Under the pieces are notes generated by a model. The model made no database searches and was not told the origin of the DNA. It worked only from the letters and a program-made list of their open reading frames with translations. Below are positions 33,221 through 39,095 of a stretch of 39,095 bases of DNA, piece after piece. Position numbers and translations under genes: made by a program. Source of the stretch: Ralstonia pickettii (lineage in GTDB: Bacteria > Pseudomonadota > Gammaproteobacteria > Burkholderiales > Burkholderiaceae); assembly GCF_001699815.1 (NCBI RefSeq), contig NZ_MCGB01000082.1:1-39095 (forward strand), in the 5' to 3' direction. How positions within the stretch are numbered: the stretch's first letter is position 1; each line of letters opens with the position of its first letter.

Positions 33221-34072
33221 TCAAACCGCGTCGTACGAGAAGCGCCGCGCAATCGCCAGCAGCGCGTGCTCGAGCAGCAAGCCCACCACGCCAATCACGA
33301 AGATCGCGATCACGATGTGTTCGACCTTCAGGTTGTTCCACTCATCCCACAGCCAGAAGCCGATGCCGACACCGCCGGTGAGCATCTCCGCCGCCACGAT
33401 GACCAGCCACGCCGTGCCGATGGACAATCGCACACCCGTCAGCATATAGGGCAGCACGGCGGGAAATAGCACGCGCGTGAACACCTTCCACTCAGACAGG
33501 TTCAGCACGCGCGCCACGTTCAGGTAGTCCTGCGGCACGCGCGTCACGCCCACGGCGGTGTTGATCACCATCGGCCAGATCGAGCAGATGAAGATCGCCC
33601 AGATGGCCGCCGGATTGGCCGACTTGAATAGCAAGAGGCCAATCGGCAGCCACGCCAGCGGCGACACGGGCCGCAGCAGGCTGATGATGGGCGAGGCCAT
33701 CGCGTTGAGAAACGCAAAACGCCCGATGAGGAAGCCCGCCGGAATGCCGATGACTGCAGCCATGCCGAAGCCCGCACCCACGCGCGCCAGCGAAGCGAGC
33801 ACGTTCCAGCCCACGCCCTGGTCATTCGGGCCATTGCGGTAGAACGGATCGGCAAACAACGCGACCGCTGCTTTCCACGTCACCGCTGGTGTCGGCAATG
33901 CGGGGATGGCCGTGGCAATGCCCTGCCACGCCAGTACAAACAGAACCAAGCCCAGCACGGGCGGAAAGCCGCGCACCACGGCGGCGACAAACCAGTCGCG
34001 CACGGCAAAGCGGCGGCTTTCAGGGGCGGCGTCGGACTGCACGCCGGACAACGTTTTGACGAGCGTGTTCAT
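33221..34072 (-). CDS. nrtB: Nitrate ABC transporter permease
   Basis: Membrane channel of the nitrate uptake system. It is 283 aa with about six helices and the binding-protein-dependent permease domain, including [29 protein letters not shown] and the EAA-like cytoplasmic region [60 protein letters not shown]. The ATG at 34072 has GGAG upstream; an in-frame ATG four codons earlier (34084) is possible. Gene order is nrtA-nrtB-nrtD with short gaps. Confidence 0.9.
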   Translation of the reverse strand: MNTLVKTLSGVQSDAAPESRRFAVRDWFVAAVVRGFPPVLGLVLFVLAWQGIATAIPALPTPAVTWKAAVALFADPFYRNGPNDQGVGWNVLASLARVGAGFGMAAVIGIPAGFLIGRFAFLNAMASPIISLLRPVSPLAWLPIGLLLFKSANPAAIWAIFICSIWPMVINTAVGVTRVPQDYLNVARVLNLSEWKVFTRVLFPAVLPYMLTGVRLSIGTAWLVIVAAEMLTGGVGIGFWLWDEWNNLKVEHIVIAIFVIGVVGLLLEHALLAIARRFSYDAV

Positions 34073-34127
34073 GTCGGGCTCCATCGATGTGAGGGACCGC
34101 AATCAGAAATTCGGAAGGCCGGAGGCG

Positions 34128-35408
34128 TCAGGCTTTCAGCTTGAAGCCGTCCGCATACGCGGCAGGGTTCTTCGCATCCCACACCACGCCGTCGATCAAC
34201 TTGGCCGTGCGCATGTCGCTCTTGGGCAGCGGCGTGCCGGTGGCGGTTGCCGCCTGCTTGAAGATGTCCACGCGGTTGACCTGCTTGGCCACGGCCAGGT
34301 AATCCGGATGCGCCTTCAGCAGGCCCCAGCGCTTGTGCTGCGTGAGGAACCACATGCCGTCCGACAGGTACGGAAAGTTGACCGCGCCGTCGTGATAGAA
34401 GCGCATCGGGTCCGGGTCGTCCCACGTCTTGCCCAGACCATTCGTATAGCGGCCGAGCATGCGGTCGAGAATGATGTCCATGTCGGTGTTGACGTAGGAC
34501 TTGGCGGCAATGGTCTCGGCCGTCTTGCGGCGGTTCGATGCGGATGCATCGATGAACTTGCTTGCCTCCAGCACCGCTGCCGTGAGCGCACGCGCGGTGT
34601 TCGGATACTTCTGCACGAACTCCGCCGTGGTGCCGAGCACCTTCTCGGGGTGGTCTTTCCAGATGGCCTGTGTGGTCTCGGCGGTAAAGCCGATGTTGTC
34701 TGCAATCGCGCGGGCACCCCACGGCTCGCCCACGCAGTAGCCATCCATGTTGCCCACCCGCATGTTCGCGACCATCTGCGGCGGGGGCACGGTGATCGCC
34801 TTCGCGTCCTGCAGCGGGTGGATGCCGTGCGCGGCCAGCCAGTAGTACAGCCACATCGCATGCGTGCCGGTCGGGAAGGTCTGCGCGAACACATATTCGC
34901 GCTTGTCTTTCGCCATGACGGCCTTCAACGACGCCCCATCCTTGACGCCCGCTTCCTTGAGCTTGGACGACAGCGTGATCGCCTGGCCGTTGTTGTTGAG
35001 CGTCATCAGCACGGCCATGTCTTTCTTGGGGCCGCCAATGCCGAGCTGCACGCCGTAGATCAGGCCATACAGCACGTGCGCCGCATCCAGATCGCCCGAC
35101 ACGAGCTTGTCGCGTACGCCGGCCCACGAGGCTTCTTTCGACGGCGTGATCTTGATGCCGTACTTCTTGTCGAGGCCGAGCGTGGATGCCATGACCACCG
35201 AAGCACAGTCCGTGAGCGGGATGAAACCCACCTTCAGTTCCGTCTTCTCGGGCGCATCGGAGCCGGCGGCCCAGGCCCCGGCACGCACCAGCGGATCGAT
35301 CAATGCCACGGCACTGCCTCCTGCAATCGTCGCCGCGGCTTTCATGATGCTGCGGCGCTTCGGGTTGATCGGGTTGACGAGAGCGTCGGTCTTGTCTGGC
35401 GCGGCCAT
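34128..35408 (-). CDS. nrtA: Nitrate/nitrite-binding protein NrtA (Tat-exported)
   Basis: Periplasmic solute-binding protein of the CmpA/NrtA family, 426 aa. The N terminus shows a twin-arginine signal (KRRSIMKAAATIAGGSAVA, Arg18-Arg19), so it is probably exported folded by Tat. The mature part has LKVGFIPLTDCASVVMASTLGLDKKYGIKI, SWAGVRDKLVSGDLDAAHVLYGLIYG and MRVGNMDGYCVGEPWGARAI, the ligand-binding blocks of NrtA. The ATG at 35408 has GGAG eight bases upstream; the open frame up to 35597 runs through the regulatory leader and is not coding. It is controlled by the sigma54/ANTAR leader directly upstream. Confidence 0.92.
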   Translation of the reverse strand: MAAPDKTDALVNPINPKRRSIMKAAATIAGGSAVALIDPLVRAGAWAAGSDAPEKTELKVGFIPLTDCASVVMASTLGLDKKYGIKITPSKEASWAGVRDKLVSGDLDAAHVLYGLIYGVQLGIGGPKKDMAVLMTLNNNGQAITLSSKLKEAGVKDGASLKAVMAKDKREYVFAQTFPTGTHAMWLYYWLAAHGIHPLQDAKAITVPPPQMVANMRVGNMDGYCVGEPWGARAIADNIGFTAETTQAIWKDHPEKVLGTTAEFVQKYPNTARALTAAVLEASKFIDASASNRRKTAETIAAKSYVNTDMDIILDRMLGRYTNGLGKTWDDPDPMRFYHDGAVNFPYLSDGMWFLTQHKRWGLLKAHPDYLAVAKQVNRVDIFKQAATATGTPLPKSDMRTAKLIDGVVWDAKNPAAYADGFKLKA

Positions 35409-35419
35409 CCATGGCTCCA

Positions 35420-35489
35420 AAGAAAAAGCGTCCCGACGCGCGACCGCCGCCCATCCGAAAGAGGGGCGCGCTGCCGTGCATCGGGACGC
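35420..35489 (-). terminator. Leader terminator in front of nrtA
   Basis: On the minus strand GCGTCCCGA (35489-35481) pairs perfectly with TCGGGACGC (35436-35428), followed at once by TTTTTCTTT. The T tract runs into the nrtA ribosome-binding site. The 5' arm is shared with hairpin P2 (35482-35499), so only one of the two can form. Confidence 0.75.
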
Positions 35490-35523
35490 CGTTGTCCCGT
35501 GCCGGTACCCACGTTGGCACCGG
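35482..35523 (-). promoter_or_regulatory. ANTAR-type two-hairpin antitermination element (P1 and P2)
   Basis: On the minus strand P1 (35523-35502) has arms CCGGTGCC and GGTACCGG, eight pairs including one G-U, around a hexaloop AACGTG. P2 (35499-35482) has arms CGGGAC and GTCCCG around a hexaloop AACGGC. Both loops have A at position 1 and G at position 4, the rule described for RNA targets of ANTAR proteins. The hairpins are two bases apart. P2 uses the bases that would form the 5' arm of the terminator at 35420-35489. The ANTAR protein itself is encoded immediately upstream. Confidence 0.82.
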
Positions 35524-35538
35524 CTTCGCAGCGACACT

Positions 35539-35554
35539 TGCAAGGGGTATGCCA
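35539..35554 (-). promoter_or_regulatory. sigma54 (RpoN) promoter of the nrt operon
   Basis: Minus-strand TGGCATACCCCTTGCA has the -24 GG and -12 GC exactly ten bases apart and fits the consensus TGGCAYR-N4-TTGCW fully. Transcription would start about 12 bases downstream (near 35529), only a few bases before hairpin P1. This predicts control by NtrC under nitrogen limitation. Confidence 0.8.
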
Positions 35555-35631
35555 ACGTTGAGCGATGCATGCTGGCGTTCCGCGTTCCGATCTCCACGCG
35601 CCGAGCTTTTTTCTCGGCGTTCCGAGCTCGG

Positions 35632-35738
35632 AGCTCGGCGTGCGAGGCTTTTAGCTTGGCGGTTGAGGTTCAGAACTCGGCGCGCGAGGCTTTTAGCTCG
35701 GCGGTTGGGGTTCGGAACTCGGCGTGCGAGGTTCGGGA
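35632..35738. repeat. 42-bp direct tandem repeat, about 2.5 copies
   Basis: Copies start at 35632, 35674 and 35716 (exact 42-base period), each beginning with A[AG]CTCGGCG[TC]GCGAGG. Copies 1 and 2 continue with CTTTTAGC[TC]TGGCGGTTG-like sequence; copy 3 is cut after about 23 bases. The left flank has a 7-bp hairpin (35599-35619) and the palindrome CCGAGCTCGG. It lies between nasT and the sigma54 promoter, in the zone where enhancer sites would be, and codes for nothing convincing. Confidence 0.8.
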
Positions 35739-35811
35739 CGCCGCGCGCGACTGGTGCGTTTCCAGCGCCGGAGTTGTGCGGCGCACCAAAACTGGGCGGC
35801 GGCCCGACCGC

Positions 35812-36450
35812 TCAGCCAGCCATCACATCGATCACGCGTTGTGCGGCTTCCACCAGCTTGATGTTGCGATCCATCGCCATCTTGCGCAGGCGCTTGAAGG
35901 CGTCGTCTTCCGACAGGTTCATCTGCTTCATGAGCATGCCCTTGGCGCGCTCCAGGACCTTGCGCTCGGCGAGTTGCGTCTTGGCGGTGTCCAGCTCGGC
36001 ACGCAACTCACGCTCGTGTTCGAAGCGGGCATAGGCAACGTCCAGCACGGCCTTCACACGCGTGGGCTTGATGCCGTCGACGATGTAGGCGGTGATGCCG
36101 GCGGCAAACGCCGTCTTGATGCGCGTGGCGTCGTCGTTGTCGGTGAACAGCACGATGGGGCGCGGAGCATGCTGCGTGGCCACGCAGACGTGCTCGATGG
36201 TGTCGCGCGCGGCCGATTCGGAGGCGACGATCACCATGTCGGGCTGGGTCTCGGCGATGCGCTCGGGCAGCGTCAGGTCGGCATCCGCCAAGCCGACGTC
36301 CACGAAGCCGGCCTCGGCCAGCCCGGCGCGGATCAGCTCCAGATTGATCTGTTCGGCGTCGAGCGGATCGCGCACCAGCAGCACGCGCATCGGCGCGGCC
36401 GGGTGGTTGGCAGCGGGCGGGGCGGATGGGGTGGGCGGTTTCGCTTGCAT
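35812..36450 (-). CDS. nasT: NasT-like regulator: receiver-like domain plus ANTAR RNA-binding domain
   Basis: An antitermination protein of 212 aa. The N-terminal receiver-like domain begins MRVLLVRDPLDAEQINLEL, and the C-terminal ANTAR domain reads ELDTAKTQLAERKVLERAKGMLMKQMNLSEDDAFKRLRKMAMDRNIKLVEAAQRVID. The usual phospho-acceptor Asp at the end of strand 3 is an Ala (DMVIVASES), so the receiver is probably not phosphorylated. The ATG at 36450 gives a Pro/Ala-rich lead of 20 residues; an internal ATG at 36390 would give a more usual 192 aa. Its gene lies just upstream of the nrt leader that carries the matching RNA hairpins. Confidence 0.88.
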   Translation of the reverse strand: MQAKPPTPSAPPAANHPAAPMRVLLVRDPLDAEQINLELIRAGLAEAGFVDVGLADADLTLPERIAETQPDMVIVASESAARDTIEHVCVATQHAPRPIVLFTDNDDATRIKTAFAAGITAYIVDGIKPTRVKAVLDVAYARFEHERELRAELDTAKTQLAERKVLERAKGMLMKQMNLSEDDAFKRLRKMAMDRNIKLVEAAQRVIDVMAG

Positions 36451-36597
36451 GGTGCAAAGTGGGGCAGGGTGCACGTCGCTTATGCAAGAACCGCGCCGGG
36501 GCGGTGCGGGTGTATCCTCGCAAACTCGTCGGTCGCCGGGGGGCGGTGGCCGCAGTTTCCCACCTGTTCCAATCCAGCTTAGTCCGAGGAGACCCGC

Positions 36598-37298
36598 ATG
36601 ACCGATTTCGTCGTCACCCCGCCCGCCGTCAATGGCATTCCCGTGCGTGGCGGGCATGGCCAGTTTCCGGTGCGCCGTGTGTACTGCGTCGGCCGCAACT
36701 ACGCCGCCCATGCGCGCGAGATGGGTTCCGACCCCGACCGCGAACCGCCGTTCTTCTTCTGCAAGCCGGCCGACGCTGTGCGCTACGTTGCCGACGGCGA
36801 GACCGGCCAGTTCGTCTACCCGACTGAAACCAAGGATTGCCACTACGAGATCGAACTCGTGGTTGCCATCGGCACGGGCGGGCGCGACATCGCCGTGGAA
36901 ACGGCAGCCCACCATGTCTACGGTTACGCCATCGGCCTGGACATGACGCGCCGCGACCTGCAGAACGCTGCCAAGAAGGGCGGCCGCCCGTGGGAGACCG
37001 GCAAGGCGTTCGACGGCTCGGCCCCCATCGGCCGATCGTGCCGGCCAAGGATGTGGCCCACCCGGACAAGGGCGCCGTGACGCTGTCGGTCAACGGCCGC
37101 GAACACCAGCGCGGTGATCTGTCGGACCTGATCTGGTCGGTGCCGGAAACCATTGCGTATCTGTCGCGCCTGTTCGAGCTGCGCCCGGGCGATCTGATCT
37201 ACACCGGCACGCCCGAAGGCGTCGGCCCGGTCGTCGTCGGCGACCTGATGGTCGGCAAGATCGACGGCGTGGGAGAGCTGCACGTGAAGGTGATTTGA
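36598..37298 (+). pseudogene. Fumarylacetoacetate hydrolase family gene with a one-base deletion
   Basis: The ATG at 36598 starts a normal FAH-family protein: RRVYCVGRNYAAHAREMGSD, FFFCKPADAV, HYEIELVVAIG, VYGYAIGLDMTRRDLQ, KGGRPWETGKAFDGSAPIG. Just after 37032 (ATCGGCCGATCG) the frame must shift by one base to continue as PIVPAKDVAHPDKGAVTLSVNGREHQRG and end with YTGTPEGVGPVVVGDLMVGKIDGVGELHVKVI at 37298. One missing C in a GGCCCG run explains it. The intact protein would be about 233 aa and would hydrolyse fumarylpyruvate or fumarylacetoacetate. Unshifted, translation stops at 37080. It may be a sequencing error. Confidence 0.85.
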
Positions 37299-37324
37299 TA
37301 GACCCGCTAGAAGAGTCAGAAGCC

Positions 37325-37975
37325 ATGTCGATCAAGCTGTACAACTATTTCCGCAGTTCGGCGTCATTCCGCGTGCGTATTGCCCTGGAGGTCAAGGGCC
37401 TGCCGTACGACTACGCGCCGGTCCACCTGCTCAAGGGCGAGCAACTGGCCCCCGACTTCGTCAAGCTGAACCCCGATGCGCTGGTGCCCGTGCTGTGCGA
37501 TGGCAACGACGTGCTGAACCAGTCTTTGGCCATCGTCGAGTATCTGGAAGAGACGCATCCCGAGCCCACGCTGCTGCCGGGTTCGGCGAGTAATCGCGCG
37601 CATATCCGCGCGATCGCGCTGGCCATTGCATGCGAGATCCATCCGCTCAACAACCCACGCGTGCTGAAGTATCTGAAGCACACGTTCAACGTGGAAGAAG
37701 AAGCGCGCAACGAGTGGTATCGCCACTGGGTGAAGCTGGGGTTTGCGGCGCTGGAAACGCGGCTGTCACAGTCGCCGCTGACCGGTGCCTACTGTGTTGG
37801 CGACACGCCAACGCTGGCCGACGTGTGCCTCGTGCCGCAGGTGTTCAACGGCAAGCGGTTCGATGTGGCGGTGGAAGATTACCCGACGCTTGCGCGCATC
37901 TTTGCGCACTGTATGGCGCAGGAGGCGTTTCAGCGGGCTGCGCCTGCGGCGCAGCCGGATGCGGTTTCCGCGTAA
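37325..37975 (+). CDS. maiA: Maleylacetoacetate/maleylpyruvate isomerase (zeta-class GST)
   Basis: A glutathione-dependent cis-trans isomerase in tyrosine (homogentisate) or gentisate breakdown; 216 aa. The N-terminal thioredoxin-fold part has SSASFRVRIALEVKGLPYDY (the SS-x-S/F-RVRIAL motif of the zeta class, with Ala in place of the usual Cys) and NPDALVPVLCDGNDVLNQSLAIVEYLEE. The C-terminal all-helical part has ACEIHPLNNPRVLKYLK and YCVGDTPTLADVCLVPQVFN. It is paired with the FAH-family gene 27 bases upstream, which would act on its product. Gentisate and homogentisate routes cannot be told apart here. Confidence 0.9.
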   Translation: MSIKLYNYFRSSASFRVRIALEVKGLPYDYAPVHLLKGEQLAPDFVKLNPDALVPVLCDGNDVLNQSLAIVEYLEETHPEPTLLPGSASNRAHIRAIALAIACEIHPLNNPRVLKYLKHTFNVEEEARNEWYRHWVKLGFAALETRLSQSPLTGAYCVGDTPTLADVCLVPQVFNGKRFDVAVEDYPTLARIFAHCMAQEAFQRAAPAAQPDAVSA

Positions 37976-37993
37976 TTTGTAGCGGTACTGCGC

Positions 37994-38027
37994 AAAACAA
38001 AACGCCCTGATCAAGTCAGGGCGTTTC
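37994..38027. terminator. Bidirectional terminator between maiA and ftsY
   Basis: A perfect 11-bp stem (AAACGCCCTGA / TCAGGGCGTTT, 5-base loop, 38000-38026) lies next to an A-rich left flank that gives T residues on the minus strand. It ends the rightward maiA and leftward ftsY transcripts. Confidence 0.85.
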
Positions 38028-38055
38028 TACGTTGGAGCGTTGCGCGCGAGGGTGG

Positions 38056-39095
38056 TCAACCCAACAACGCATCCGCAAATTCGCGCGCGGAAAACGGCTG
38101 CAGGTCCTCAACCTGCTCGCCCACGCCGATGAAGTACACCGGCACCGGCCGCTGCCGCGCGATGGCGGCCAGGATGCCGCCCTTGGCGGTGCCGTCCAGC
38201 TTGGTGACGATCAGGCCCGTGAGGCCCAGCGCTTCGTCAAAGGCTTTGACTTGCGCGAGGGCGTTCTGCCCCGTGTTGCCGTCGATCACCAGCAGCGTTT
38301 CGTGCGGCGCCGTGGCCATCGCCTTGGCGGTCACGCGGCGCACCTTCTTCAGCTCTTCCATCAGGTGCAGCTGCGTCGGCAGGCGGCCAGCGGTGTCCGC
38401 CATGACGATGTCGATGCCGCGTGCGCGTGCGGCGTTTACTGCATCGAAGATCACGGCGGCGGGGTCGCCCGATTCCTGCGCCACGACCGTGACGTTGTTG
38501 CGCTGTCCCCAGATCACGAGTTGCTCGCGCGCGGCGGCACGGAACGTGTCGCCTGCGGCCAGCAGCACCGATTGACCGTAGGTCTGGAAGTGCTTGCACA
38601 GCTTGCCGATGCTGGTCGTCTTGCCGGCGCCGTTCACGCCCGCGATCATGATCACCATCGGCTGCTCGCGGCCGAGCACCATGGTTTTTTCCAAGGGGTG
38701 CAGCAGCTCGACCAGCAGGTCACGCAGGGCGGTCTTCACGCCTTCGGCGGTTTCGATACGCTGTGCCTTGATGCGGCGGCGCAGTTCGCCGAGCAGGTAT
38801 TCGGTGGCGTCGACTCCGGCGTCGGCCATGAGCAGGGCGGTCTCCAGCTCTTCGAACAGCGCTTCGTCCACCTTCACGCCCACGAACAGCGTGGTCAGGC
38901 CCTTGCTCGTCTTCGACAGGCCGGAGCGCAGGCGTGACATCCAGCCCTTGCGCGCCTGCTCGATCACAGCAGGCGTCGGCACGGTTTCGATATCGTCGGT
39001 TTGCATGTCGAGTGGAGGCTGCACGGCAGGCGCATCCGGCACGGCAGTGTGGACCGGCGCAGCGACAGGTCCGGGAGCAGGTGCAGCGACGGGCT
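38056..39095 (-). CDS. ftsY: Signal recognition particle receptor FtsY (N terminus cut by window end)
   Basis: A GTPase that docks the SRP-ribosome complex at the membrane. The NG domains are complete: N domain with GWMSRLRSGLSKTSKGLTTLF, then G1 GVNGAGKTTSIGKL, DTFRAAAREQL, DTAGRLP, TKLDGTAKGG and the C-terminal FIGVGEQVEDLQPFSAREFADALL. The frame stays open to the window edge through an Ala/Pro/Val-rich stretch (PVAAPAPGPVAAPVHTAVPDAPAVQPP), the usual low-complexity A domain of beta-proteobacterial FtsY. The GTG at 39042 is therefore internal and the true start lies outside. Confidence 0.95.
   Translation of the reverse strand, partial: PVAAPAPGPVAAPVHTAVPDAPAVQPPLDMQTDDIETVPTPAVIEQARKGWMSRLRSGLSKTSKGLTTLFVGVKVDEALFEELETALLMADAGVDATEYLLGELRRRIKAQRIETAEGVKTALRDLLVELLHPLEKTMVLGREQPMVIMIAGVNGAGKTTSIGKLCKHFQTYGQSVLLAAGDTFRAAAREQLVIWGQRNNVTVVAQESGDPAAVIFDAVNAARARGIDIVMADTAGRLPTQLHLMEELKKVRRVTAKAMATAPHETLLVIDGNTGQNALAQVKAFDEALGLTGLIVTKLDGTAKGGILAAIARQRPVPVYFIGVGEQVEDLQPFSAREFADALLG

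Noticed and set aside
35409-35597. 63-residue N-terminal extension of NrtA
   Set aside because: It runs through the ANTAR hairpins, terminator and sigma54 start region and would displace the Tat signal.
35632-35738. CRISPR array
   Set aside because: The copies are contiguous with a 42-base period and have no unique spacers; it is a short tandem repeat.

Overview
The window is a GC-rich chromosomal stretch from a beta-proteobacterium. Gene content, gene order and protein sequences point to Burkholderiaceae and most likely to Ralstonia (R. pickettii / R. solanacearum group). This is a judgement from family recognition, not from a database search. Indicators are the Thiobacillus-type gshA next to gshB and an EIIA-HPr-EI cluster, a caa3-type cytochrome oxidase operon with full assembly machinery, and the comF / trmL / gpsA / secB / grxC block. 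Most of the window is core housekeeping DNA. No prophage, insertion sequence, CRISPR array, tRNA or rRNA was seen.

Layout. 1-570 is the end of an ammonium transporter (amtB), cut by the window edge. 571-936 is a 366-base gap that appears to hold a small RNA with its own promoter and terminator. 937-5846 carries glutathione synthesis (gshA, gshB) and then three phosphotransferase (PTS) proteins: a mannose-family EIIA, HPr and enzyme I. 6000-6980 is an iron store module, bfd and bfr, behind a Fur-box-like promoter. 7046-10346 (minus strand) holds a MoeB/ThiF-type adenylyltransferase, a C-terminal processing protease and phosphoglycerate mutase. 10521-13021 (plus) holds a rhodanese, grxC, secB and gpsA. 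13051-14355 (minus) holds trmL and comF, and a BioC-like methyltransferase follows on the plus strand.

Respiratory block. From a strong sigma70-type promoter at 15476-15504 to 25558 runs a cytochrome c oxidase cluster: a broken DUF2244 gene, coxB (with a fused cytochrome c domain), coxA, a 43-aa assembly protein, ctaG/cox11, a DUF2970 protein, coxC, SURF1, an SCO-like protein, ctaA, ctaB and a lipoprotein SCO1. Together they supply the subunits, copper delivery (Cox11, SCO) and heme A synthesis (CtaB makes heme O, CtaA converts it to heme A). The heat-shock sigma factor rpoH follows on the minus strand, with a perfect CIRCE operator upstream. Next come a frameshifted membrane diguanylate cyclase, an OsmC-like protein and a pirin.

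Nitrogen block. 31214-36450 (minus strand) reads, in transcription order: a NasT-like ANTAR regulator, a 403-base intergenic region, then nrtA-nrtB-nrtD (nitrate/nitrite ABC uptake) and ybiB. The intergenic region contains 2.5 copies of a 42-bp repeat, a near-perfect sigma54 promoter, two adjacent hairpins with hexaloops that fit the ANTAR RNA rule (A at 1, G at 4), and an intrinsic terminator that competes with the second hairpin. It ends directly at the nrtA ribosome-binding site. This is a complete, readable antitermination switch and the best regulatory find in the window. The right end has a frameshifted fumarylacetoacetate-hydrolase-family gene, a zeta-class isomerase (maiA/nagL-like) and ftsY, cut by the window edge.

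Three genes are disrupted (DUF2244 by a stop codon plus an internal loss, the diguanylate cyclase and the FAH-family hydrolase each by a one-base deletion in GC-rich sequence). The two single-base events could be real mutations or sequencing errors.
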